Positions 32,577 to 40,673 of a stretch of 45,387 nucleotides of DNA are shown here, piece by piece; position 1 is the first letter of the stretch, and each line of letters begins with the position of its first letter. Position numbers and translations under genes: made by a program. This DNA comes from CAYOWK01 sp964407665 (GTDB taxonomy: Bacteria; Pseudomonadota; Alphaproteobacteria; Caulobacterales; Hyphomonadaceae). The stretch spans positions 1 through 45,387 of the forward strand of contig CAYOWK010000034.1 of the NCBI GenBank assembly GCA_964407665.1, given 5' to 3'. Under the pieces are notes generated by a model. That model saw only the letters and a list, made by a program, of their open reading frames with translations. It had not been told where the DNA came from and did not search any database.

Positions 32577-33395
32577 CTAGAGAACGTCCAGCATCTTCGC
32601 GACCAGCGGGTGGCGAACCACGTCCTTCTGTTCCAGCCGGACCACAGCCACGTCGGGGTTCACACCCTCGAGCTTGTTGGCGCACGGCGCCAGACCGGAC
32701 AGCTCGGGCAGGAGATCGGACTGGGCGGGGTCGCCCGTCACGATCATCTTCGAGTTCCAGCCCAGCCGGGTGAGGATCATCTTCAGCTGCACATAGGTGC
32801 AGTTCTGCGCCTCATCGACGACCACGAAGGCGTTGTTCAGCGTACGGCCGCGCATGAACCCGACCGACGCGATCTCGATCTGGCCGTCGGCGATCATCGC
32901 CTTCACCTGCTTGGGCGACATGCGATCCTGCAGCGCGTCGTAGAGCGGGCGCAGGAACGGAGCCAGCTTCTCCTCCATGTCGCCCGGCAGGAAGCCGATG
33001 TTCTCGCCGGCATCCACAGCCGGGCGGCACAGCACGATGCGGCCGACCTGTCCCGCGCGCAGCGCCTCGACGGCCTTGGCGATGGCGAGGTACGTCTTGC
33101 CGGTTCCCGCAGGCCCGAGCGCCAGGATGAGGTTCGAGGCGTCAATCGCCTCCATCAGCCGGGCCTGGCCTTCGGAGCGCGGCTGCACGTTCTTCACGAA
33201 CGACTGCTCGCGCGCCGGATCAGCGTCGCGCGGCGCCTCCCCGGGGTCGATCCGCTTCTTGCGCTTGGCGCCGCGATCATCGTTCGCTGTGGGATTCCAT
33301 CCGCCATGGATCACATTACCGGCGCGGTCCGAACCCGCGAACTCGCGCGAGTCGAACTCGGCGCGGATACGGCGGACGGCGATGCGTTTAGCCAT
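32577..33395 (-). CDS. phoH: PhoH-family ATPase
   Basis: A 272-residue P-loop ATPase of the PhoH family. Walker A is GPAGTGKT (94-101) and Walker B is VVVDEAQN (191-198); RNPxxxxGE-like text appears as CRPAVDAGENIGFLPGD, and the sensor motif as VTGDPAQSDL. The N-terminal 70 residues are basic and probably disordered (RGAKRKKRID). PhoH proteins are thought to act as RNA-linked ATPases or helicases, in some species induced by phosphate starvation. The start at 33395 has GGGGAG about 8 nt upstream; an extended frame to 33593 overlaps the terminator-like hairpin and is rejected. That hairpin lies 36 nt before the start codon. Confidence 0.9.
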   Translation of the reverse strand: MAKRIAVRRIRAEFDSREFAGSDRAGNVIHGGWNPTANDDRGAKRKKRIDPGEAPRDADPAREQSFVKNVQPRSEGQARLMEAIDASNLILALGPAGTGKTYLAIAKAVEALRAGQVGRIVLCRPAVDAGENIGFLPGDMEEKLAPFLRPLYDALQDRMSPKQVKAMIADGQIEIASVGFMRGRTLNNAFVVVDEAQNCTYVQLKMILTRLGWNSKMIVTGDPAQSDLLPELSGLAPCANKLEGVNPDVAVVRLEQKDVVRHPLVAKMLDVL

Positions 33396-33430
33396 GGTGG
33401 GACTCCCCTGATGCGGAAAACAAGGTTGCA

Positions 33431-33470
33431 GAAAACAAAAACGCCGCAGGCCTGGGGGGCGCTGCGGCGT
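33431..33470 (-). terminator. Terminator-like hairpin in the phoH leader
   Basis: On the minus strand a perfect 9-bp stem (plus-strand arms ACGCCGCAG 33441-33449 and CTGCGGCGT 33462-33470, 12-nt loop) is followed by TTTTTGTTTTC. This has the shape of an intrinsic terminator. It lies 36 nt before the phoH start and points the same way, so it either ends an upstream short RNA or works as an attenuator in the phoH leader. Confidence 0.7.
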
Positions 33471-33576
33471 CAACGAAGCCGTGGGTGGTGATGGGCGCTG
33501 GCGGCGGAGAACACCCCGGGCCCGACGCCCTGCGGCGTGGCCCGGAAGGGCGGAGTGCGATGCGTCGGACGTTAGC

Positions 33577-33618
33577 CGGCAGCCGCAATACAATTTCCCC
33601 GTCTTGCGGCGGCTGCCG
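33577..33618. repeat. Inverted repeat upstream of phoH
   Basis: Arms CGGCAGCCGC (33577-33586) and its exact complement (33609-33618) enclose a 22-nt AT-richer loop. It lies in the 281-nt gap between phoH and the upstream reading frame of the carbonic anhydrase, about 140 nt before the terminator-like hairpin. It may be part of a folded leader RNA or an operator. Nothing else in this gap looks coding. Confidence 0.65.
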
Positions 33619-33793
33619 AGGCAGGTCGCCGAATCAGTTCCCCAGATCAGACTAGTTCCCCTTTAACGGAAGAATAATGACAGAGTTCCGGCGCAGCGCG
33701 GCGGGGCATGGAATTCTGCAGCGGCGCCCGTATTCTGCTCAACGGCTTTCCGGCCAGCTGGCATGGCGCACTGGACCGGGCGAGGAGACCGAT

Positions 33794-34315
33794 ATGGCGA
33801 TGTACGAAATCGATGGCGTGCGGCCGGTGCTGGAAGGCGATGGCTGGATCGCTGACAACGCCGTGGTGATGGGCCGCGTGATCCTGAAGCACAACGCCAG
33901 CATCTGGTACGGCGCCACTGTTCGCGGCGACAACGACCCGATCATTATCGGCGAGAACACCAACATCCAGGACGGCAGCGTCCTGCACACCGATATCGGC
34001 CAGCCGCTGACAATCGGCCGTGACTGCACGATCGGTCACCTCGTGATGCTGCACGGCTGCACCATCGGCGACAACTCGCTGATCGGCATCGGCTCCATCG
34101 TGCTGAACGGCGCGAGGATCGGAAAGAACTGCCTCATCGGCGCCAACTGTCTCATCACCGAAGGCAAGGAAATCCCGGACAACTCGCTGGTCATGGGCGC
34201 CCCGGGCAAGGTGATCCGCGAGATCGGCGAGGGCCAGATCCAGGCGCTGAAGATGTCGGCCGTCCACTATGTCGAGAACTGGAAACGCCACGCGCTGGCC
34301 AGACGGGTGGATTAG
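33794..34315 (+). CDS. Gamma-class carbonic anhydrase family protein
   Basis: A 173-residue left-handed beta-helix protein. Hexapeptide repeats run throughout (for example IIIGENTNIQDGSVL, LTIGRDCTIGHLVML, IGDNSLIGIGSIVLNG, IGKNCLIGANCL). The three zinc His of the family are present: His65 (SVLHTD), His82 and His87 (IGHLVMLHGC). Members hydrate CO2 or are structural relatives. The start at 33794 has GAGGAGA 6 nt upstream; a frame from 33677 adds residues without features. Its stop overlaps the end of the convergent gene. Confidence 0.9.
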   Translation: MAMYEIDGVRPVLEGDGWIADNAVVMGRVILKHNASIWYGATVRGDNDPIIIGENTNIQDGSVLHTDIGQPLTIGRDCTIGHLVMLHGCTIGDNSLIGIGSIVLNGARIGKNCLIGANCLITEGKEIPDNSLVMGAPGKVIREIGEGQIQALKMSAVHYVENWKRHALARRVD

Positions 34316-34854
34316 GGGTTCCGGTACCGCAAGATGTGCGGCCCGACCCCTGGCTCCGCCTTGCTCAGGCAGGCCGGCTTCATGCGCTTGTTGTTCTGGT
34401 CCTGGATCTCGCCAGGCAGGTAGGGCGTTTTGCAGGCCATCATGTCGACCCGGAACAGGCCGCCGAGACGGGCCAGATCCGCGTCAAGGTCCGTGACACC
34501 TTCGCCCGGCTTCAGCAGCGTGTTGCGGCAGATGTCGCCTGCCGGACCCGCCTTCGAGAAGAGGCAGTATTGCAGGTTGATGTCGCTGTCGCAGGTGTTC
34601 CCGAACGGCGGATTGGCCGTGGAAAGCCCGATGCAGCTGTCGGCCCGGGCGAGACGCGCAGGCTTCAGCAGCAATGTGCTGACATATCCCGCACCCAGTA
34701 CGCCCAAGAGACCCAGCACCGGTAACAGGCAGCCCGGACCCTTCTTTGGGGGCCGGTTTGCAGGGGGGCTGGAGGAGTTCGGGATAGGTCGTCTCCGCGC
34801 CGCAGGTCGATCTTGCGCTCCCGTCTGGTAGCGGCTGTCGCCGCGCCTGACCAC
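34312..34854 (-). CDS. Hypothetical single-pass membrane protein with six Cys
   Basis: About 180 residues; the start is uncertain because no ATG lies in the plausible range. A GTG at 34854 is the best candidate, but it has a poor ribosome site. A Pro-rich cytoplasmic part (SSSPPANRPPKKG) is followed by one TM helix (LLPVLGLLGVLGAGYVSTLL) and a periplasmic part with six Cys (in DSCIG, GNTCDSD, QYCLF, DICRN, MACKT, PACLS) that probably form three disulfides. The tail ends HILRYRNP. The stop overlaps the convergent carbonic anhydrase stop. It may share the AT-rich divergent promoter region with the DUF2239 gene. No family is recognised. Confidence 0.6.
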   Translation of the reverse strand: MVRRGDSRYQTGAQDRPAARRRPIPNSSSPPANRPPKKGPGCLLPVLGLLGVLGAGYVSTLLLKPARLARADSCIGLSTANPPFGNTCDSDINLQYCLFSKAGPAGDICRNTLLKPGEGVTDLDADLARLGGLFRVDMMACKTPYLPGEIQDQNNKRMKPACLSKAEPGVGPHILRYRNP

Positions 34855-34889
34855 CCGGAGCGCGCGCCCGGGTCGATGAGTATCATATT

Positions 34890-34938
34890 TTATCCGGGTA
34901 TATTGACGCGTAATATTATCCGGGCAATAAGCCGCCCC
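34890..34938 (+). promoter_or_regulatory. Candidate promoter with paired TTATCCGGG sites
   Basis: TTATCCGGG occurs twice, at 34890-34898 and 34916-34924, with centres 26 nt apart. The first reads TATCCGGGTA, close to a palindrome. TTGACG (34903-34908) with a 17-nt spacer and AATAAG (34926-34931) could be -35 and -10 elements, placing the transcript start almost on the ATG at 34940, which lacks a Shine-Dalgarno sequence. The two sites would flank the -35 and cover the spacer. This is the most AT-rich spot nearby. Which protein binds is unknown; self-regulation by the downstream DUF2239 protein is an inference. Confidence 0.5.
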
Positions 34939-34939
34939 C

Positions 34940-35494
34940 ATGAGCAACCGCGCCCCACCTGAAATCCTCGTCTTCGACGGCGACCGCCTGCTGGCGTCCG
35001 GCAGCCGGGAGGAAACGGCGCAGGCGGTTTCCCGCGCCGTCGCGGACGGGCAGCCGCACCAGATCCTGGCCTTCGATGCGCAGACCAGCCGGCTGGTCGA
35101 TCTCGATGTGCGGGTTGCCCCGCGGCCTTTGCCGGACGTTGACCCCAAGCGAGGGCCCGGGCGCCCGAAGCTTGGCGTCGTCGCCCGCGAGGTCACGCTC
35201 CTGCCGCGCCACTGGGACTGGCTCAACGCACAGCCGGGCGGGGCGTCGGTCGCATTGCGCAAGCTGGTCGACGAGGCGCGCAAGACCCATGCGGATGCAG
35301 ATGGACTTCGCGCGCTGCAGGAATCTGCTTACCGGTTCATGACAGCCATGGCAGGCGATCAGCCGGGGTACGAAGACGCCTGCCGGGCACTGTTCGCCCG
35401 GGACGGCGCCGGATTCAGGTCGGCAATCGCCGGCTGGCCGCGTGATGTAGGGCGGCACACCGCGGCGCTCGCGGCGGCGGCATTCGAGGACTAG
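34940..35494 (+). CDS. DUF2239-family protein, possibly DNA-binding
   Basis: A 184-residue cytoplasmic protein. It matches my memory of DUF2239: an N-terminal domain (EILVFDGDRLLASGSREETAQAV), then a basic GRPK segment followed by the conserved LGVVAREVTLLPRHWDWLNAQPGG and ASVALRKLVDEAR, and a helical C-terminus. GRPK is AT-hook-like, and the following strand-helix-helix pattern resembles ribbon-helix-helix regulators, so DNA binding is plausible but not established. The start codon has no Shine-Dalgarno sequence and may be leaderless. The MATE exporter gene starts 7 nt after the stop, so the two are almost surely co-transcribed and this protein may control the exporter. Confidence 0.82.
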   Translation: MSNRAPPEILVFDGDRLLASGSREETAQAVSRAVADGQPHQILAFDAQTSRLVDLDVRVAPRPLPDVDPKRGPGRPKLGVVAREVTLLPRHWDWLNAQPGGASVALRKLVDEARKTHADADGLRALQESAYRFMTAMAGDQPGYEDACRALFARDGAGFRSAIAGWPRDVGRHTAALAAAAFED

Positions 35495-35501
35495 TTTCGT
35501 C

Positions 35502-36884
35502 ATGGATTCGACGACTGCAACCGGGCCGGCCGGAACGCCGGGCCCTGCGCCTATGTGGAAGACGTTCCTCGTCTTCCTCGCGCCCATGATGCTGTCCAAC
35601 ATTCTCCAGTCGCTGTCCGGCACGGTGAACAGCGTCTTCCTGGGCCACATGATCGGCGTTGGCGCCATGGCCGCTGCGACGACGTTTTTCCCGGTCATGT
35701 TCTTCTTCATCGCGTTCGTGATGGGCATCAGCATGGGCACGACGGTTCTGGTCGGTCAGGCCTATGGCGCGAAGAACATGGATCGCGTCCGCCAGATCGC
35801 AGGCACGGCGCTGGCGCTGACGATGGCGGGCGGTCTCATCGTTGCCGTTGCGGGCGGGCTGCTGGCTGAACCGCTGATGGCCTTCTTGCAGACACCGGAG
35901 GAAATCCGCGCCGACGCGGTCAGCTACGCGCGCATCATGCTGATCTCGATGCCCGTGATGTTTGTCTTCATCCTGTGGACGTCCATCCTGCGCGGCGTCG
36001 GCGATGCGGTCACGCCGCTCTGGACGCTCGCCGTTTCGACCGGAACGGGCCTCCTGATCACGCCCGCGCTGATCGCCGGATGGGGCGGGTTGCCGAAGCT
36101 GGGCGTCGCCAGCGCGGCCATCGCAGCCTTCGTGTCCGTGTTTGTCGCGATGGTCTGGCTCGGCTGGTTTCTCAACCGCCGCAAGGATCCGCTGGCGCCG
36201 AACGCCGAGCTGTTCCGCCACATCCGCCTGGACTGGAAGACGCTCGCGCTCGTGCTGCGCATCGGCCTGCCATCCGGGGTGCAGATGGTGATCATCGCCG
36301 TCGCCGAGATCGTCCTGCTGGGCCTCGCCAACCAGTACGGCACGGACGCGACAGCGGCCTACGGCGCCATAAACCAGGTGCTCGCCTATGTGCAGTTCCC
36401 GGCGATGTCGATTGGCATCACCGCCTCCATCCTCGGAGCTCAGGCCATCGGCGCCGGTCGGCAGGCAAGCCTCGGCGAGATCACGCGTACCGCGCTTCTG
36501 CTTAACCTGTTCATCACGGGGGCAGGCGTCGCTCTTGTGTATATCTTCTCCGGTCCGATCATCGCGATGTTCATCACCGAACCGGACGTGATCTCGATGA
36601 CGCGCCGCCTGCTGCACATCGTTCTGTGGAGCGTCGTGATCTTCGGCTGGGCGGTGGTGTTCTCCTCGATGATGCGGGCAAGCGGAACGGTTCTGGCGCC
36701 GACCGCCTTCTCGATTGCTGCGATTCTGCTCGTCGAGGTGCCGGTGGCGACCGTGCTGAGCCAGCGGATCGGCATTGATGGCGTCTGGTTTGCCTACCCC
36801 GCAGCCTTCTGCGCCATGCTGCTGTTCCAGGGAACGTTCTACATGCTGGTCTGGCGCCGCAAGGCCGTGAAGGCGCTGGTTTAG
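35502..36884 (+). CDS. MATE-family multidrug/toxin efflux transporter
   Basis: A 460-residue membrane protein with 12 predicted TM helices and the two-fold MATE pattern: the N-half starts MMLSNILQSLSGTVNSVFLGHMIG and continues with MGTTVLVGQAYGAKNMDRV, and the C-half repeats it with LRIGLPSGVQMVIIAVAEIVLLGLANQYGT and GAQAIGAGRQASLGEI. It should export cationic compounds using a H+ or Na+ gradient. The start lies 7 nt after the DUF2239 stop, without a strong ribosome site of its own, suggesting translational coupling. The downstream 558 nt hold no gene. Confidence 0.93.
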   Translation: MDSTTATGPAGTPGPAPMWKTFLVFLAPMMLSNILQSLSGTVNSVFLGHMIGVGAMAAATTFFPVMFFFIAFVMGISMGTTVLVGQAYGAKNMDRVRQIAGTALALTMAGGLIVAVAGGLLAEPLMAFLQTPEEIRADAVSYARIMLISMPVMFVFILWTSILRGVGDAVTPLWTLAVSTGTGLLITPALIAGWGGLPKLGVASAAIAAFVSVFVAMVWLGWFLNRRKDPLAPNAELFRHIRLDWKTLALVLRIGLPSGVQMVIIAVAEIVLLGLANQYGTDATAAYGAINQVLAYVQFPAMSIGITASILGAQAIGAGRQASLGEITRTALLLNLFITGAGVALVYIFSGPIIAMFITEPDVISMTRRLLHIVLWSVVIFGWAVVFSSMMRASGTVLAPTAFSIAAILLVEVPVATVLSQRIGIDGVWFAYPAAFCAMLLFQGTFYMLVWRRKAVKALV

Positions 36885-37442
36885 CTGCCGAATTTCCGGC
36901 TGAGCGCCCCGGCGACATGCCCGAATTAGGGGGATGAAACCCGTTTCATCCCACACCGTCCAACCTGCGGTAGTCTCCTCCTTGCGTCTGGCGCGGGAGG
37001 GTTCGGTGGCCACCGAAACATCGAATGCCAGCCGCTCGGACGGCGCGGCGACCACTGCTCTGGCCGCCCGCGACGGCTCATCCTGAGGAGCGCACGTCAG
37101 TGCGCGTCTCGAAGGACGAGCCCGAGCGGGCGTCCGCCAGCAGCGGTCTGAAAGACCTGTCCCCGCGATCGAAGCGGGGGTGCATCATGGAAGATCGGTC
37201 TTCCATGCGCGCGTCACCGGGATGCGGACCAGGGCCTAACAGGCTCCGTCGACGTCACCGGGCCAAACGTCCGACACGGGGCGCGTGGGAACACGCAACC
37301 GGCCAGCGCAAGCTGGCAGCTTATACAAGTCGGCGCGTTCTCACGCGTCCCGTCCTCCTGTCTTCAGGAGGAGAACGACAGCATCACGGACGGCGGGCGC
37401 CGGTCCCAATGAAAACGTGTGGCTGGGTGGGCGCGGCTGTCG
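36885..37442. other. Gene-free 558-bp region with two repeat elements
   Basis: No reading frame here has a credible start and composition. A palindromic stretch at about 37080-37130 (CTCATCCTGAGGAGC, then GCGCACGTCAGTGCGC, then GTCTCGAAGGACGAG) is of a type often dispersed in alphaproteobacterial intergenic DNA. A second element occupies 37278-37392 and is listed on its own. GAACACGC-like and CTCCTGAAGACAGGAG-type small palindromes lie inside it. The MATE gene and the receiver gene converge on this region. Confidence 0.7.
37278..37392 (+). repeat. Dispersed repeat element, copy A
   Basis: This about 115-bp element starts GGGGCGCGTGGGAACACGCA, continues with CCGGCCAGCG and AGCTGGCA, and ends with a short palindromic stem and ACAGCATCACGGACGG. 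The same blocks occur in the same order, inverted, at 45214-45326 at the other end of the window. The middle spacer differs in sequence between the copies, while outer blocks are well kept. Confidence 0.8.
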
Positions 37443-37985
37443 CTAGCTCGCGGCGTCGATCTGCGCAGGCAGCATGCGCGAGAGTTTGGCGATCAGATCG
37501 GCCCGGTCGATTGGCTTTCGCGTCCAGTCCGTCAGGCCAAGCGGCGCGAGCTTGCGGGCCGTCGCCTCGGTCGCCTCGTCCGCCAGACCCAGGATCGGAA
37601 TGTCAGCCCACGGCGTATAGTTGCGCCGGATCCAGACCAGAGTATCGGGCCCCGTCATGTGCGGCATGTCCATGTCGAGGAGAAGCGCATCGAACGGGCG
37701 CAGCGCGATCAGGTCGATCACAGCCTGGCCATCATTGACCTCCGTGACGATCACCTTCGCCGAGCTCAGCAGCACGCGCAGGATACGCCGGTGATAGGCT
37801 TCATCGTCCGCGATCAGCACACGTGCGGGCTCCTGAGAGGTCTTCCGCACAGCGTTTCTTCCGTCCTGCAGTCCCAGCGCGCGCAGCAGCGCCTCACTGT
37901 CCGCCTCGGGGCGAAGGCCGCCCCGCAAGCCTTCGCTCAGCCCGGCGTCGTCCTGCCTCAACGCACCCGAATTCCCCGCACGCAC
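37443..37985 (-). CDS. Receiver-domain protein without output domain
   Basis: A 180-residue protein from a GTG at 37985. The N-terminal 50 residues are polar and probably disordered. The receiver domain follows: acidic pair in IADDEAYHRRIL, phospho-acceptor Asp in ALLLDMDMPHMTG, and Lys in WTRKPID. The conserved Ser/Thr before the switch helix appears replaced by Ala (ILGLADEAT). There is no output domain, so it may act by protein contact, as CheY- or DivK-like proteins do. No histidine kinase is adjacent; the hybrid kinase lies 14 kb away. The start is uncertain. Confidence 0.85.
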   Translation of the reverse strand: MRAGNSGALRQDDAGLSEGLRGGLRPEADSEALLRALGLQDGRNAVRKTSQEPARVLIADDEAYHRRILRVLLSSAKVIVTEVNDGQAVIDLIALRPFDALLLDMDMPHMTGPDTLVWIRRNYTPWADIPILGLADEATEATARKLAPLGLTDWTRKPIDRADLIAKLSRMLPAQIDAAS

Positions 37986-38047
37986 GTCCGACCCCGCCTC
38001 TGGTGCAACGCAGCAAGATATGGCGTCCGCGCGCTAAGAGGGGCTTG

Positions 38048-38077
38048 CCGCGCAGCCCGAAATTTCAGGCTGCGCGG
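38048..38077 (-). terminator. Hairpin between the DUF3089 and receiver genes
   Basis: A perfect 10-bp stem (CCGCGCAGCC 38048-38057 with its complement 38068-38077) and a 10-nt loop lie 19 nt after the DUF3089 stop on the minus strand. There is no T-run, so it could be a weak terminator or an mRNA-stabilising end. Confidence 0.45.
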
Positions 38078-38096
38078 TAACCATGAGAGGCCTGCT

Positions 38097-39320
38097 CTAC
38101 TTGTGACCGTCGCGCCAGGCAGCGCCCTGTTTGCCGATCACATCCACAAGGTCGCCCATGCCGACATTGGCGTCGATCAGGTGCAGACCCCAGCCCGCAT
38201 CCGGCTTGCCGTTCGCCATCACGTCCGTGCCCGGATCGTCGATCCGCGGATCATTCGGGTCGGCGTTCACACGCATTTCGAGATAGTGGTGACCATTCTT
38301 TTTCACGCACTCGGTCGAGATCAGACCGGGCGTTGCGACGAACGGCGTGTCGATGGTCTTGCCCTTCACCCACTCGCGGCCGCCATTCGAGAAATACGCC
38401 TTGGGCGCATTGGCGACGCCGCCTTTCAGCGAGGCCGGATTGGTGCAGACCGCTTCCGATCCCTCACGGCTCAGGCCGAACATGGCGGCAGGCGAGGGCG
38501 GCACGTCGGCGCGGAAGGTCGACCAGCTCATCACGCAGCCATACTGGGTGCCCGACTTGCAGACCGGGATCGACTTGAAGGTCCCGCCGACAGTCTTGCC
38601 AGCGGGAACCTGGATCGAGGTTCCCATGATCACGGCCGAGATCAGGCGGTCCTGGACCGGCTTGCCGTCAACCTTCGCCGCAATCAGCCGCGTGATCTGT
38701 CCCGAGCCCTGGCTATGCCCGAGAATCACGACACCACGTCCGTTGTTTTCGTTGTCGAGATACCATTGCCAGGCGTCATCGACATCCGCCGCACCATCGG
38801 CTGGCGAGCCGTTGGAAACAGGCGCCGCGCCGCCGCCCGTGCGTGCGCGAAGGGCGCCCAGCGTGAACTGCCGGTACATCGGTGCGAACAGCCGGCACTC
38901 GGAGCCGAGCCGCGCAAGCTGTGTCTTCACCACGCTGAGTTCTTCGGGTCCCGGAACCAGATCGGAATAGACGGACGTATCGAGCGAGACCGTCGGATAG
39001 ACGTAGAAACAGTCGATCGGGGCGTTGGGGTTGGGCTTGAACGTCTCCACGGACGTCGAGCCATCTGCCTTCACGATCGTCGTGCTCAGATCGACCATGC
39101 ACGCGTCGTCGGTCTTGCCGGGCCTGCAGAGCCAGTTCTTCGTGTCATCAAAATTGGTGCGAGAGGAGGGCTGCGCGCCGCCGCCCTCGACGAACCGCGC
39201 CAGATCGGTCACGGCCGCTCCAGTCTCCGGCTTGGCTGTCGCCGCCGTTTCGTCCGCAGCGTTATCGTGGGCGCAGGCCACAAGCGCGAGCATGGCGCTG
39301 GCCAACATCAGTCGTTTCAT
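38097..39320 (-). CDS. DUF3089 alpha/beta-hydrolase, lipoprotein
   Basis: A 407-residue protein from ATG 39320 (GGAGG 5 nt upstream) with a lipoprotein signal ending LVAC (Cys16). It matches DUF3089: NWLCRPGKTDDACMVDLSTTIV, IDCFYVYPTVSLD, CRLFAPMYRQFTLGAL, nucleophile Ser203 in VILGHSQGSGQITRLI, and YGCVMSWSTFRADVPP. The His at the end of the domain probably lies in GHHYLEMRVNAD or WGLHLID. An esterase or lipase in the periplasm or on the outer membrane is expected; the substrate is unknown. Several Cys pairs suggest disulfides. The gene runs in the same direction as the 3D-domain gene upstream. Confidence 0.9.
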   Translation of the reverse strand: MKRLMLASAMLALVACAHDNAADETAATAKPETGAAVTDLARFVEGGGAQPSSRTNFDDTKNWLCRPGKTDDACMVDLSTTIVKADGSTSVETFKPNPNAPIDCFYVYPTVSLDTSVYSDLVPGPEELSVVKTQLARLGSECRLFAPMYRQFTLGALRARTGGGAAPVSNGSPADGAADVDDAWQWYLDNENNGRGVVILGHSQGSGQITRLIAAKVDGKPVQDRLISAVIMGTSIQVPAGKTVGGTFKSIPVCKSGTQYGCVMSWSTFRADVPPSPAAMFGLSREGSEAVCTNPASLKGGVANAPKAYFSNGGREWVKGKTIDTPFVATPGLISTECVKKNGHHYLEMRVNADPNDPRIDDPGTDVMANGKPDAGWGLHLIDANVGMGDLVDVIGKQGAAWRDGHK

Positions 39321-39383
39321 CGGAGCCTCCCGGGTTTCCGGCATTTGGCCCGGGAGAGGCGCCGCTGTCCAGCTTGGAAACCG

Positions 39384-40250
39384 TCAGACCGGACCGCCTT
39401 CCGGCATGCGGGGCGGAAGCTCCTCGCAGACCCAGCGATGCGCCTCCTTCAGTGCGGCCACAGCCGGATCCTTCCGGGAAACGAGATAGGCTGTGAAGCC
39501 GTCGGCTTCCGTCGACGAGACGATGCCCGGCAGCGGCGGCTGGGTCACGTTGTCAACGTAGAAGTCGATGTGCCGGCCCTTGATTGCGCCGCCAACATCG
39601 CCGGCGAACACGTATCCATCGTGCGCGAACACCTCGCCAGCAAGGCGGAAGATCTGCCCTCGCAGCTCGGGAATGTAGAGGACAGAGCCAAGCGGGATCA
39701 CCGAGCGATCCACCGCCACCGTGCGATAGGCCAGCATCGGCGTCGGCCGCGCGTCGCACCCGGCGGGATGGCTGTAGGCTGCAAACCGGGCGCGGCGTGT
39801 CGCGTGCTTGATCCCGTTCGAAAGATCACCCAGCGCCGCGTCGCAGTCAGCCTGCTCCGGTCCGTCGGCATCCATGAAGACGTAGGCCGACTGGTTGCCG
39901 CCCGCGTCCTTGACCCAGACCGATCCCTGAAGCGCCGCATAGCACCAGTCCCGTTTCGTCAGGGGCGACGAGATCGGTTCGCCGTCCGTGCCGATCAGCG
40001 AGACGCCGGTCGCTGCAGCGGGGCCGGGCGGCGCGGCCTCGAGCACCGGCATGTGGTACCAGGTGCCCCACAGGCTGAGCTTTCGGCCAATCGCTTCGGG
40101 AGCGGGCGCATCGAGCAGAAATTCAAGCGCCTGACCACCCGGCGGACGTGCGGTGCTCAGCTCGGCGCTGACCGGTGCGGTGGCGGAAGGCGTTGCGACG
40201 GCGGCGTAGGCGGCGGCCGAAGCAAGGGCGGCGAACAAGATGCGGCTCAT
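39384..40250 (-). CDS. Exported 3D-domain (MltA-like barrel) protein
   Basis: A 288-residue protein from ATG 40250 (AGGGAG upstream) with a Sec signal peptide (ILFAALASAAAYAAVATPSATA). The C-terminal part is a 3D domain: VAVDRSVIPLGSVLYIPEL and FAGDVGGAIKGRHIDFYV, with Asp218 and Asp229 as the catalytic-type pair known from MltA lytic transglycosylases. The N-terminal part (GTWYHMPVLE, KRDWCYAALQGSVWV) has four Cys overall with the rest. A peptidoglycan-cleaving enzyme in the periplasm is likely. It lies upstream of the DUF3089 lipoprotein gene on the same strand (63 nt between). Confidence 0.85.
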   Translation of the reverse strand: MSRILFAALASAAAYAAVATPSATAPVSAELSTARPPGGQALEFLLDAPAPEAIGRKLSLWGTWYHMPVLEAAPPGPAAATGVSLIGTDGEPISSPLTKRDWCYAALQGSVWVKDAGGNQSAYVFMDADGPEQADCDAALGDLSNGIKHATRRARFAAYSHPAGCDARPTPMLAYRTVAVDRSVIPLGSVLYIPELRGQIFRLAGEVFAHDGYVFAGDVGGAIKGRHIDFYVDNVTQPPLPGIVSSTEADGFTAYLVSRKDPAVAALKEAHRWVCEELPPRMPEGGPV

Positions 40251-40449
40251 GGCGCTCCCTGGATCGTCCCCTGCCGCCAATGGCCTTCCAAACATGTCCT
40301 GAACATGGCGGATCCCACCCTGCGGCAGCCCAACCCCACGAGCGGACTGTCGCACCCAAAACGCGGCTTTGCGAGCGTTTCAGGCAGTAGCCCGTCTTAC
40401 CTCTTTGTCAGGTTAAGCAGGCTGCTGAAATTGCAGGTTATTCCCGGGG

Positions 40450-40659
40450 TCAGCCCTGCTGTTTCCGGCGTTCGGCGACGCTCTGACCGCCGGCGCCCCA
40501 GTTGTCGGCCTCGATCTCGTCGATCACCACCCAGGTGGTCGCAGGGTTCTTGCCCAGCACCTCCTGCAGGACTTTGGTCACCCCGGCGATCACCTCAGAC
40601 TTCTGCTCGGGCGTCGCGCCCGCGCCGTCCCGGATCATGCGGATGTTCACGTAAGGCAT
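40450..40659 (-). CDS. 4-oxalocrotonate tautomerase family enzyme
   Basis: A 69-residue protein, the usual length for this family, from ATG 40659. The initiator Met is followed by Pro2 (MPYVNIRMI), the catalytic base once Met is removed. The helix TPEQKSEVIAGVTKVLQEVLGKNP and the strand TTWVVIDEI are typical. It should tautomerise a small keto-enol acid. It starts 14 nt after the leuC stop on the same strand, so the two are probably co-transcribed, though a link to leucine synthesis is not evident. The 199 nt that follow hold nothing recognisable. Confidence 0.92.
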   Translation of the reverse strand: MPYVNIRMIRDGAGATPEQKSEVIAGVTKVLQEVLGKNPATTWVVIDEIEADNWGAGGQSVAERRKQQG

Positions 40660-40673
40660 GGGGTTCCCGTCTT

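Noticed and set aside
35415..37055. A 546-codon minus-strand frame
   Set aside because: Antisense to the MATE exporter gene; composition rich in Arg, His, Asp and Gln, typical of a GC-rich shadow frame.
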